The position numbers and the translations under genes were made by a program. DNA of 35,747 bases from assembly GCA_018398765.1 (NCBI GenBank), contig JAHBMJ010004762.1, positions 1-35,747 of the forward strand, given 5' to 3'. Source of the stretch: Chromera velia. Taxonomy: Eukaryota; Sar; Chromeraceae. Shown one piece after another: positions 1-10,577 of the stretch (position 1 is the first letter of the stretch; each line of letters starts with the position of its first letter). The notes below the pieces were generated by a model. That model was not told the origin of the DNA. It ran no database searches and saw nothing but the letters and a program-made list of their open reading frames with translations.

Positions 1-24
1 CACACACACACACACACACACACA
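1..24. repeat. (CA)n microsatellite at left edge
   Basis: A dinucleotide CA run reaches the window edge. On the minus strand it is a GT run lying inside the first intron of the alpha/beta-hydrolase gene, about 25 bases past its donor. GT runs recur in introns of the other genes here. Confidence 0.95.
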
Positions 25-49
25 GGCATAGCTGTGGGTGCAGGCAGAC

Positions 50-600
50 CTGATAGAAGAGGCCCCGGTGTTGCGACGGTCCCAGAGAAGGACGAAGAAG
101 TTCGGCTGCCGCGCCGAGGTGTTGTCACTTCCCTCTCCCTTCCCTCTGCCTTTGTTCAGCTTCCCGATCAGCCCCCGAAGCGCTGCCTCCAACCTGCAGG
201 TCCACACGAACTTCTTCTGACCCAGCAGGGCGCAGTAGCAGAGATGTGTGGCAACGGTTTTTCGGAGTTTCTGGGTGAACTTGGATTGCGGCTTTGCAGG
301 ATTGAGGTACTCGTCCTCCAATACCTTCTTGTCGTACACGAGGGTGGGGTGGATACAGACGCCATGGGAGGCCTCACGCATCCCCAGCATCCCCCCTGGT
401 GTGAAAATGATCGGAATGGAATTTTCTGTTGCCGCCCCCAGAATCTTGTATCTAATGCTTACTCCCCTGTCCTTCAAGGTCGCACAGTGATAGCGGTCAG
501 GCAGAAGATTTTCTGGAATGGTCTCCCCGCAGATGACCAGCTCTTCCATGTCAACCTCCTCATCAGAAGTGCAGAAATCACAGCTTCGAGCACACGACAT
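50..600 (-). CDS. Alpha/beta-hydrolase, first exon (partial gene, runs off left edge)
   Basis: The frame opens at an ATG at 600 and stays open to the window edge; no stop is reached. The exon gives 183 whole codons and probably ends at 50, before a GTCTGCC donor. Two blocks support the family. SIPIIFTPGG near residue 68 fits the first core strand and oxyanion-side loop of the fold. FFVLLWDRRNTGAS near residue 170 fits the strand with the conserved WDRRNxGxS stretch of bacterial and algal alpha/beta-hydrolases. The catalytic Ser, Asp and His would lie in later exons outside the window, so activity and substrate cannot be judged. The stretch between the blocks is longer than usual and has a Gly/Lys-rich linker. 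No signal peptide is obvious. The gene is divergent from SLX1, with 684 bp between start codons. The family call is fairly sure; the exact donor is less so. Confidence 0.7.
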
Positions 601-1284
601 TCCGGAGGAAAAGGTTGGTACAAGAGGGTAAAGTCGGGAGAGATAGCGACGACGAAGTGTCCGATGAGAACAAATCAAACAACGCGTGAACAAGGACTTT
701 GTCTAGATCTGCTCTGCGATCTCCTGCACCATAAATTGTGCAATCTCGAACGCAATCTCGAGCGCTGTCTAAATCTTCCTTCCTGCCTCGACCTTCCAAG
801 TCTGTCTGCAGGAAAGTGAATCAAAATCTAACTGCAACCATGCATGATTCAGGCTATATATATTGACATCATTCAGCGTGCATTCAAATCTGTCAGCTAG
901 AGAGGGGATTTTTTTAGCTCGGACGCGTACATGCGAATGTTTTAGCTCGGCCGGTTTTGAAGGGACGCCAGTCATCGCCAGTCTTCCGCTTGTGTTCTCC
1001 TATTTCTGCTGAAACGTTTGATCTCAAGTTTTTCTTGTGCGTGACGAGCATCTGGCACCAACAACTGAATCCAGCAGAATCAACTGAAGCCAGTAGCAAA
1101 GCGCAGCACCTCAGCATGAGTCTAAGTATTTAGCCTTTTTGCTTTGCTCTTGGTTGTGAACTTTTGTGGTGCTTCCGATATACTTGATCGAAAAGAGACG
1201 GGTCGTTCGATGTTCGGCCCTCAAGGAAAGCGGTTCTGATTGCAAGCACTGCTCGCCAAGGTTCCGGGGAGTTAGTGCGTTGTG
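601..1284. promoter_or_regulatory. Head-to-head intergenic region between hydrolase and SLX1
   Basis: This 684-bp gap separates two divergent start codons and must hold both 5' UTRs and promoters. It contains a CATGCATG word near 840 and a TATA-like run (ctatatatattg) near 854. A T-rich stretch with a repeated ttttagctcgg word lies near 910-950. No coding segment was recognised. A shared bidirectional promoter is inferred from position; transcription starts are not visible. Confidence 0.5.
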
Positions 1285-3975
1285 ATGCACTTTTTTGCTT
1301 GTTATCTCTTGCAATCGCTTTCGAGATCCTTTGCGACTTATGTTGGATTTACCGGTGTGTCTCCCCCAAGACCCCTGCACGTATCTGTTTTGTTCTTCCT
1401 GACTTTGTCTGCAAAATACATGAGTTTCCTTTCCAACTTTTCCTTTGGGTCAGATTCTGGCTTTCGCTCCCCCTGCGATCTAATACAGGTGGCTGTTTGT
1501 CGATCTTGTTGGCTATCTCCCTGTACGCCTTCCCTTCCTTCCTCCCCCCGTCCCTCCCTCCGTGTTCGTATCTGCCGCCAGCCGCTTGATTGACCTGTCT
1601 GCCCCCCTCTCCGTGTGCGTGAGGTTTGACAGAGGACAGATGAGAAATGCGCATCAGTGTGAGCGTTTGGGTGCAACTGTGTATGTCCGCAGTAAACCCG
1701 CCCCGGCGAATTCGGCAACACAATGGGGAAATCAAAAACGGTGGGTCATTTCACAGACAAAATAGTCTGTCTGCCGTTCAGCCTTTATGCCCGTCTGTCT
1801 GCCTGTCTCGGTCGACCTCTCTCCGGTTTCTCAAGCAAAAAAGTGCAGGTGCGTGCGAACCGGGAAAGTTCTTCAGGGAGTTTTGCGAGGTCTTGCATCA
1901 GTTCTGATGATGACGGACAGACAGAGAACCTAGAAAGAATGGCTTTTCTACGAAGGTCAATTTGCCCGTGTGAGCACGGACGCTCTGGTTCCGAAATGAG
2001 GATGAGCGCGTCGTGCTTTCATCGGGGGATTGCGTTTGCACACTCACTGCGGAAAATGCAAAGCGGACCAAAAACATCTTGAGAGAGGGTGGTCGCATCT
2101 CTGCCCGTCTCTACATCTGTTCCATTCGCTTTTGTGTCGCTGATTTGTTTTAATTCATTCACTCGCAGGGGCCGCTGATTTGTTTCAATTCATTCACTCG
2201 CAGGGGCCGCTGATTTGTTTTAATTTTTTCACTCGCAGGGGCCGCTGATTTGTTTTAATTCATTCACTCACAGGGGCCGCTGATTTGTTTTAATTCATTC
2301 ACTCGCAGGGGCCGCTGATTTGTTTTAATTCATTCACTCGCAGGGGCCGCTGATTTGTTTTAATTCATTCACTCGCAGGGGCCGCTGATTTGTTTTAATT
2401 CATTCACTCGCAGGGGCCCATCGTACAAGGCGATGCAGACCGTGGAAGATGGTGCTCGTCGTCTACGGGTTCCCCTCGAAGGTGGCAGCTCTTCAGTTCG
2501 AATATGCGTGTAAGCTCGGCAGAAAGGCTGAAGAGAGGGAAAGAATGCGTGCTTCAGATCCTCTCTGCCTTTGCGCCTTTCGGTCTTTCTGTCCCCCGAT
2601 CTACATTTCCCTGTCCGCTATCTGTCAAGATATTTCTGCAAAGAGAGGAACCGAGAGACTGTGCGTGTGTGTGGAGTGTCAAGTAGACAACCACGGGGAC
2701 ATGATCGCAGAGAACGCCCCACGGTGAATCTCTTTCATCCCTCTTGGGTGCATCCACGTTTTCTTTTGTTCCTGTTTGTTTTCTCTTCTTTCTTTTTAGC
2801 ACAGGCAGCCTTCTGTGAATTTCGGAAAGGGGGGCGACTTTGCAGTCGGAAAGGAATTTACGCGCATTTAACTCATCCTCTCTCCTTCCGTTCTCCATTG
2901 TCACTCTCTACTTTCCCTTCCCTTCCCTTCCCTTCCCTTCCCTTCCGTCTGCAGGGCAGCATCCGTCGATGTGCAGGCTGACGAGGGATGCTGTTGTGAG
3001 CTTGCCCTTCTGGTCGGTCGGTCGGTCAGCTGTCAAGTTCTTCCATGTCCTTCCTTTTCTGTTTGCATCCTGCATGGATTCTTGACTCCCTTTTGCTTTG
3101 GTGGCCTGACGATCGCTCTCTTGCAGAGAACGCCTTTGTCGCTTTTTGCCGGCTTGTCTTTCACTTTCGAAGCCCATCTGTCTGATCTGAACGGGAATTC
3201 CTTGGCCGTACTAACAGTGAGAGAGAAAGAAAACAGCATGTCGTCCATCTGTGTGTCTGTCTGTCTGCCTGTCTGCTTTGTACAAGAAGAAAAGGAGGGA
3301 AAGGAAACAAACATGAAGTCTGTCCGTCGATTGTGTACTTGAAATCGGGGAACAAAAGGAAAAAACCGTAAGGTACTTCTTTTATGCCCTCCCCCGTGCA
3401 GCCAGACTGTGCAAGGACGCAGGAGGCAAAGACAGAAGGCCCTCAACATGCCTCAGCAAGTACGGCTCCTCGCTTTGCTCCTCTCCCTGTCTCCGTGGAA
3501 GCGCATGCCTCTGAAGGTGGGCGGGCTGGCCCTTTTCGCTTAATTCATGTTTTCATGTACAAAAAAAGGAGAGCCTTACGAAGAGAGCGTGTCTTGATTC
3601 ATGTTCGTCTCTGTTGCTCTTTTTTCCTCTCTTTCCCATTCTCTTCTCTTTGCAAAGCGATGGAATGCTTTGCATGCCGTAAGTGTCCTTTCTCGCTCTG
3701 CCTATCGTCTTTTTCCTGTGTTTTCATTCTGTCTCATACTCAATCTGCATGCCACTTCTCTCAACTCGGTTTGCTTCTGAGCTCTGCATTGGCAAATTGA
3801 TGCATGCAGGTCTTGTTCCGAGACGAGGGGGCAAGGCGCGTGTTTGATCAGAGACGACTTGCGCCCTCCAGTTGGATGGAAGTTTCGGCCTTTCCTCTCC
3901 CTCCACAACTGGAAACGAAATTTGTCAGCTAGTCAGCCAGTCACTGGACGTGCTTTCTTTCTTGTTTTGTGAAGC

Positions 3976-4042
<67 letters not shown>

Positions 4043-4076
4043 TGTGTGCGTCACTCTGTGTGTGCGTCACTCTGTG

Positions 4077-4143
<67 letters not shown>

Positions 4144-4160
4144 CACTCTGTGTGTGCGTC

Positions 4161-4226
<66 letters not shown>

Positions 4227-7200
4227 TGTGTGTGTCGTTTTCTCTCCCTCCCCCCCGCTCCCTCTGTGTGTGTGAGAGAGAGAAAGAGAGAGAACTGGCA
4301 TGTACGAGAACGTGGTTGATAATATTTGGTGCGTGCCCGGTCTTCTCCTTGTCGTCGATGTCGTGTGCGCGCGTGCAGGGTGACTTTAGCGACCTTCCTC
4401 TGCCCTCTTCCTCAAAAGCACACGGGAAAAGGGGGAAAGGGGAAACAAGCTCCTCTGTGGCCAGCTGCCAGGGTGAGCGTGCACAATTCTGTCTTCAATG
4501 GCACATGTGCATTGCTTGATCATGCGGAGCAGTAGCGCCCGTACTTTTGTACGGACACTCTTCTGTGTGTCTCGAGCTCTTCTGATTCATTATTTCTTTT
4601 TTCAGGCTTCCGTCCTTGTTTTCTTCTCTTCCGTTGTTCGATTTCCAAAACTCTTGTGCATGCCCGCAACAGACTGCCCGCTCGTTTAATCAATTCTGCA
4701 CGTGCCTCCGACAAGCGTGCGTGCACCCTTCAAGCGTGCGTGCACCCTTAATTCTCTCTGAATGACCTTTTCTTGTTTTCGTCTATGAGTGAGGCTCGGC
4801 AGGGGGAATCGGAATGTGTGAGGAAGACCTTGAGGGTGAAGAGGACGGAGGGTGCTCCATCTGCACACAGGACGTGGGAGACAAGGTGAGAGAGAATTAA
4901 GGGAAACAAAAACAAACCAAGAAAGAAAGAAAGAAAGAAAGAAACTACGCATGCTTTTGTCCCAGGCTGGACTTCACCGCTTTTGGTTTTTTATGCCATT
5001 CTTGACGTCTCACGGTTGCATGCAGGGTTGTGGCCTCCGCCTTGTTGGTGTCAATATGTGTCCACTCTTTGCTCTCTGCTTTTCTTTCCCTTCCCGCCGG
5101 TGTCAATATGTGTCCACTCTTTGCTGTCGGCTTTTCATTCTCTTCCCTTCCCGCCCCCTCTATTTCTTTTCTCCGACTCTTCTATGACTCTCTGCTCTCT
5201 GGCTACTGCAGGAGCTGTGCGTTCGTTGTCCCTCCTGCCGTCACTTCTTCCACGTCATCTGTGCCGCACAGGTAAGCGGGTAGGTTCCATGGCTGCGGCT
5301 TGGGGTCCATTCTCGTACTTTGGAGACAAAAGAGTGGCAAGCGATGAAGCATGGAGAGCAGGAGTGAAGGGGATGATTTATGCGTCTCTTAATTCCTTTT
5401 TTTGCATGACCATCATTGTCTCTACAGAAAGATGGAGACGAGTAAAGAGTTTGGGGTCGCATCGTTGTACGCTTGCGTCTCCTTTGACTTCTTTCTTTTT
5501 TCAGAAGACAAAGTGCAAAATGAACTCACCAGCAAAAGAGTCAAATGGATCAATTGGCGCTTCCCTACTTCGTTCCTTTCTCCCTTGCGCCTTCTTTCCT
5601 AACTTCCTTCCAGGCTTTCACATCTGAGGAGGGGCCTCCTCGCTTCTCCGCAGCTCCGACATCCTCTTCTTCCTCTTCCTCTTCCACCGAGGGATCGATG
5701 GACAGATGCTCGAGGGGGGGGGGGCATGCGACAGCCTCTTGCGCACCACTTCTTCCTTCGATCCATACCCGCAGGGAGTGCGCGGTGTGTGGAGTGGCCT
5801 TGCTTTGGGCGGAGGTTGGTCAGTGGATTGCCCGCCAACGGGGGGGTTGCGTGGTGTAAATTCATTTGCCTGGCGGGGTTGAGAGGTGCATTGACACGAA
5901 ACTGTTGTGGGTCTGAGGTGAGGCCTCGCGATGATGTTAGACGGAAGTCCAAACGTTGTCTCTCCATCTTCATCAGTGATCCTGTTACAGACAGCCGATC
6001 GAATTTTCACTTCTGCATCCATGTTCTTATTTTTCTCCCGGATTCTCCAAATGCACCCCCGCTGTTCCGACGGGTGTCTTCTTTCTTTCTTTCTTTCTTT
6101 TTGATTCGTGACTGCAGTTCGTGGCCACAGCTGGGAGACGACGTTCCTCTAGGGGGGCGAGTCTGAAGTCTGGTAGAGGGACGGAGGGAGGTCCTGCTGA
6201 GCAGGCATTGGTTGAGATTGTTTCAGAGAGTGATCTTGACACTCTGAGCAGCTCAGAGAGTTTTTCTGATCCGTCTCAGAGCGAAAGCGAAACCGAAAAC
6301 CCGAAGGAAAGCAAGCCAGTCAGAGCATCCAGGGAGCCGGGGGGCAAGAGGGCAGAGGAGGGGTGTGGTGCCTTTCGCTTCTCTGGTCTGCCTCCTGCTT
6401 CCCTGCAAGACCAACGAGCGTCTTGCAGCACTCCCGTTTCCTGCGCGCGGGAAGTGGCTTTGGGCGGTGAAAAAGCACAGCCTTTTCGTGCGAAAGGGAA
6501 CGGGGGTGGACAGGCAAAGAAAAGTGAGGTGGGGGGGGCGGTGGAAAGGCCTGCCGCTGCTGCTGCTACTGTCGCCAAGTTCAGTGGGGAGGAGAGAAGT
6601 GATTTGGGAGGACACGTCGTGTTGCAGACCCCGAGCAGCTCTTCCGGCCGCCTGTTCGGAATAACAGCGTTCACTTCCCATGGCTCAGGGAGGAAAATGG
6701 GAATTGCAAATAGGCCACAAAGGGAGAATCTTGGACTCCAGCAAACATCGAGAGCAGCCGCTGAGATCCCTCCTTCTCCGGACTTTCCCCTTCAATTGCC
6801 CCCCTCAGATATGCTCCCTTTGAGTACATCATATCTCCAACCTACACTGTCAGCCACTGCCCTTCCAAAACCCAACCTCGACTCCAGACCCCCCCTCCCA
6901 CAATCCACCGTTGAGGAATACCGTCAGGGTCATTCTGGAGCCGCGGGACTGGGCCGTGCTCGGGAAGGGGCAGAAGTGGCAAAATCGGAAGCAGAAGACT
7001 TCGAGAAACTGATTCTGCTTGATAGGACGAGCGAGAAGTGGATGCGGTTGCCATTACGTCTTCGCTTAGAGGCTCGCAAAAAGGCCTTGACAGCTGCAGA
7101 GAGCAGCCAGATCAAAGCTGGCACCCAGGATGAGGATCTTTCTATGTCAGGAAAGGGAGGGCTGTCACAAAGACGCACCTCAAAGTTGATTGAGGAAGAG

Positions 7201-7239
7201 AGAGAAAAAGAGAACACAAAGAGTATGCAAATGCAGTAG
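1285..7239 (+). CDS. SLX1: SLX1 structure-specific endonuclease subunit (GIY-YIG + RING-like finger), 12 exons
   Basis: Exons: 1285-1354, 1693-1740, 2414-2509, 2955-2995, 3436-3516, 3658-3678, 3810-3923, 4379-4472, 4803-4885, 5212-5271, 5614-5814, 6118-7239. All phases agree and give 676 residues. Residues 1-90 are the GIY-YIG nuclease: CYLL, TYVGFT, the RRIRQHNGE block with the catalytic Arg, RPWKMVLVVYGFP, and the catalytic Glu (about 69) in QFEYAWQHP. Residues 91-157 match the SLX1 middle region (RLLALLLSLSPWKRMPLK). Residues 200-303 hold the Cys/His finger: CSICTQDVGDK, CVRCPSCRHFFHVIC, ECAVCGVALLW. In known systems SLX1 works with SLX4 in the nucleus to cut Holliday junctions and flaps. 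Oddities: the usual Gly of the GIY motif reads Ala; exon 6 is only 21 nt; the last exon adds a 373-residue low-complexity Ser/Pro tail, roughly doubling the usual length. Least certain boundary: the start of exon 5, which has a weak acceptor. Confidence 0.9.
2138..2413 (+). repeat. Eight 35-bp tandem repeats, each ending in a 3' splice site (SLX1 intron 2)
   Basis: The unit reads roughly gctgatttgttttaattc followed by attcactcgcag and ggggcc. Copies end at 2168, 2203, 2238, 2273, 2308, 2343, 2378 and 2413, exactly 35 apart. The last one is directly followed by SLX1 exon 3 at 2414. Copy 4 reads cacag instead of cgcag, and other copies differ by a few bases. Each unit carries a T-rich tract and an AG acceptor. 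Splicing to an earlier copy would put the in-frame TAA of the unit (from ttttaatt) into the mRNA, so only the last acceptor gives full-length SLX1. Confidence 0.95.
3980..4235 (+). repeat. Compound (CT)n(GT)n microsatellite in SLX1 intron 7
   Basis: Three alternations of CT runs and GT runs are broken by a repeated tcactctgtgtgtgcg phrase, followed near 4273-4293 by a short GA run. It lies inside intron 7 (3924-4378) of SLX1. Open frames across it are Cys/Val or Leu/Ser repeats without meaning. Confidence 0.95.
4712..4749 (+). repeat. 19-bp tandem duplication in SLX1 intron 8
   Basis: Two perfect copies of caagcgtgcgtgcaccctt lie in intron 8, 53 bp before the acceptor of exon 9. No acceptor or donor is duplicated here. 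Confidence 0.9.
5047..5155 (+). repeat. 52-57 bp tandem duplication in SLX1 intron 9
   Basis: Two imperfect copies start with ggtgtcaatatgtgtccact and end with a pyrimidine tract (cttcccgcc). They differ by a small insertion and a few substitutions. The unit carries a full polypyrimidine tract, and the exon 10 acceptor lies 56 bp further on, at 5211. Confidence 0.9.
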
Positions 7240-7288
7240 ACAGCCTTGAAAGACAGCCTGGCAATTCTGTAGTGCAAACCAATCGCGA

Positions 7289-8040
7289 AATACGTACATG
7301 ATTCTTTTTTTTTTAAATTATATGGCCAAAACTTCTTTGTTCAAACTATATAAGTACGTCTCTAAAGATGTCAGCTAGGATGTCAGTCTTCTTGTATTCT
7401 ACTCATAGTATCATACAGAAACTATATAAATATAAATTCAAAAGGTTGTAAAACCTAAATGGTCTTCATTAAATCATTTATACGTATCGGTTATACCTTA
7501 AGATATAAAAAATTAACGATTAATGCTAGCGATTTATGATTGTACATGAATTTAAACTAAAATAATAGTAGTAGAATTTTGATTATGGCCATCATCGATT
7601 ACATCTAATATAAATTTGAAGAGGTACAATAGGATAATTAGGATTACTAAGGATTACTAGTAAGATTTATGTTCCGGGTTTGTCCCGAGGTCCACTGCCG
7701 GGGGACGGCTTAGACCAAATAATGCATGTGCCTAGTAATGTGTGTATATACAACATAACACTGAGACCTTCAACAGTTATATCACACTAGATATCACAAA
7801 GTTAAAATACAGTTTAACACAGTGAATTACAGTGAAAACTAGAGTAAAAACTTGAAGAATCAATTACAAGTATACATATTATTTTTAGTATTATTTATTG
7901 TACAATCGTTTGTTCAACTGTGGTTGGAACTGCCGGGCATACAGCCAGTGTCTGTGGATTCCATTTAATGTTAGTGCGACATTAATCTAGACATTAATTC
8001 CCCAGGACATTCCACGACCCATCCTTCAAGTTAGATTTAT
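7289..8040. other. AT-rich island between convergent SLX1 and histidine kinase genes
   Basis: Composition changes sharply about 50 bp after the SLX1 stop. Hand counts of single 60-base lines give 21, 15 and 13 G+C (7321, 7381 and 7501), far below the neighbouring gene regions. The pyrimidine tracts and microsatellites typical of introns here are absent. One GC-rich patch (about 7672-7715, tttgtcccgaggtccactgc) interrupts it. No ORF, tRNA or transposon terminal repeat was recognised. Confidence 0.85.
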
Positions 8041-10577
8041 TGGTTCGATTCTAGGTTCGATTGATCCGCTGACTCATGCATGCACGTGGACTGAAGTGAA
8101 CGTTGTTTTCCAGATTTATGTATAACCCCCCAAGCATGCAGGCTATGATGCAGCATGCATTGAAACAAAGCAGTGGATCGACGCATGGAATCGATCAAAA
8201 ACATGACAACAGGAAAACCAGCAACAGCGCCCCGTGCATGTACGTCTCCCACACACGCACAAACACACTTGCGCATGAACCCATTGTTGACTGCCGACAC
8301 CTTCACGCTGTACGCCCTGGAGATCAACATGAATCCCATCCCACCTGTTCCCTGCCACGGCAGCATGAGAGAAAAGACCGACACAGGAGGAGCCGAGCAG
8401 AGCAGAGCCAAAGGTGTGTAGGCATTCCAAAACATTACAGCAATGCATATATGCTCAGACTGCCCTTTGCCATTGGGACACGATGGCTGGCGGGTTAAGT
8501 CACATCATCATCATCATCATCATCACAAGGCAAGGGAAGAAAAATTTTCACCTCATGCCAGCGAAATGTGGACTTAAATTCCTCCTTACAATCAGAAACC
8601 GCACTGGCTTGAACAAACAAAGAGTACGTTCGAATTGTTTGGATTGGAAGAAAAATTCCCTCTTCAAACGACCGATGCCGCCCTCAGTTCAATCCGGACT
8701 CATCTACGCAAACAAGGACCACACATTATTTGGTATTACGAGTGAGATTACCGTATTCCTGGCTTGTGGAAAACTTCCGGTAAGCACAGATGCATTCACT
8801 TATTGAAGGAAACGTTCGGGCCTCTGTCTGTCCATGCAATCTTGGGTTTTCGCCACTTGACAATGCCCCAGTCTTGAGCCATACAATGCGCAAAGTCATG
8901 GTAACTAAAGTTTTCCCCTTTTCTGGCTCTGGCCCAGACTCAAAATACGAATGCAAGTGTGTGATTGCTGTTGTTTGTCTCAAGCGCACATACGTGAAAC
9001 AGTGGGCGCAGTGGATTCTTTGCTTCTTGTATCGATCCGTTCTTTCCGGTGCAAGACGAGAAAGAACACACTGTAGCGTCCTGTAGAAGCGCAAAACAAG
9101 ATCTTCTCCAATCCCCCTTTCGTCAGGTCAACTTTCGGGCTTCTTTTTTTATGTAGAACAAACAACATGAGACAAGGGGGTACAAGAAACATTGATGGAA
9201 GGGTGGGAGAGGAGAAGAGACGGTGGGAAGAAAGAAAGAACACGCAGGTGCGCACTGATACAAGCATGCTGCATGCCCAGTTGGAGAGGCCAAACTCCCC
9301 ATGCAGCTCCACGTTGATTGAGGCTTAGCAGTTAGATCGGCCTTCCACCCCCCCTCCCCCCTTTCTTACCTGCCCCTTTTTTGCTTTAAACAGACAAACC
9401 CCGCCCTACAGTTTGCGGCAGACAGGCAAGCAACCCCCCATTCCCCCGTTCTCCAACAGGGACTGACTCAACTCAATACAACACCCCAAACGCCTACCTG
9501 TGTCATTTTCTCGTCTCTGTCGGATCGGTCTCACTCTCCCAGCCACCCTGTCCGGCCGTTCGCTTTCCTTTCCTTCCCCCGTCTGCCTCCCCTAGGAAGG
9601 AGAAAACGCAAGAGGAAAGAAACATTGGAGTTCAGCGAAAAGAAGAAAGCGAAAGGAAGCAACGCATGAACAGACAGACCGAGAGACCGATCAACCTCAA
9701 TCGCGTTTGTGACAGAAGGGCATTCCGAATCTCAGCGAGAGAAAAAGCCACATGCAGCAGAGCACAGACCGAGCAACAGAGCCAGCACACCACAGCGGAG
9801 CGGCACGAAGCAGTCAACGACCTTGCCCAATTGCATCCACCCGACTTAAATCGAACGAAAGAAAGAATTACCATGACAGATGAAGCACAGAATCAAAAAT
9901 CAAGGGAGCCAAGGACATGCAGTGAAACACAGGGCCGATTTTGAACGCTGACTGTTTGATGTTCGCCGGCCAGTCAGCAAGGTAACACGGAAAGAAGGAG
10001 AAATGAAACAAAGATGCCGTCAGCAAGTAACTTGAAAATGCATAAAAGACTCCATGCAGGCATGAATGAATGTATGAATGAGTGCATACACGTGTTCCCA
10101 TGCATGTTTACGAATAAATAGAGGTCATTCAACATCAAGGACACGTCTAGACCCCCACCCCATTTACGCCGTGCAACGAAGAAGGGAAACAAACAATTTC
10201 GCCCACCCCCTTTTTTAAACGCCCCCTTCATTCAAGACAAAGAAACGGAAAAAGAAGAACACGCAGGAGGATATCGTTGCCAAAGCAGTTTCAGGAAAGA
10301 AAGGAGCGACAGGAGGGACTTTGCAAGTCGGTCTTTTTATCTTCCTTTCCTTCCAGTACCCGTCTTCCGTCTTTGTTTGTTTCGTCTCTCTGTCCTTCCC
10401 TTCAATCCCCCGCAGCGGACCGTCACGGGGATTCTGCATGGATCTCCTCCCTCCCGTCCGCGACTTCTTTTTCTTTTCTCTTCATTACGATTCCTCTGCC
10501 TCACTCGTTTGATTCTCCACTACGCAGAGTCAGTCAGACGATCTGCGTCACGTTCCTTCCTTCACTCCCTCCCTCAC
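8041..10577. other. Unassigned region downstream of the histidine kinase gene
   Basis: About 2.5 kb between the AT island and the kinase stop. The plus strand is purine-rich in places (for example 9595-9760), as expected if the minus strand is transcribed, so it may hold a long 3' UTR or unrecognised minus-strand exons. It has a (TCA)n run at 8501-8525 and several catgcatg words. The longest open frames (110-132 codons) resemble no family I know and lack convincing splice signals. No gene is called. Confidence 0.4.

Noticed and set aside
34..819. 261-codon plus-strand open frame
   Set aside because: It is antisense to the alpha/beta-hydrolase exon, which has clear family motifs; the plus frame has none and starts with a non-ATG codon.
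2138..2413. Possible CRISPR-like array
   Set aside because: The units are contiguous 35-bp copies without unique spacers, and the array ends exactly at a SLX1 exon.
3121..3240. Possible extra SLX1 exon after the ctcttgcag acceptor at 3126
   Set aside because: Frames do not fit the family between DAVV and ALNMPQQV, while direct joining to the exon at 3436 keeps phase and matches the SLX1 middle region.
9666..9944. 92-codon plus-strand frame with ATG
   Set aside because: Composition is Arg/Gln/Thr-rich from purine-rich DNA; there is no motif, and the strand bias of the region suggests minus-strand transcription.
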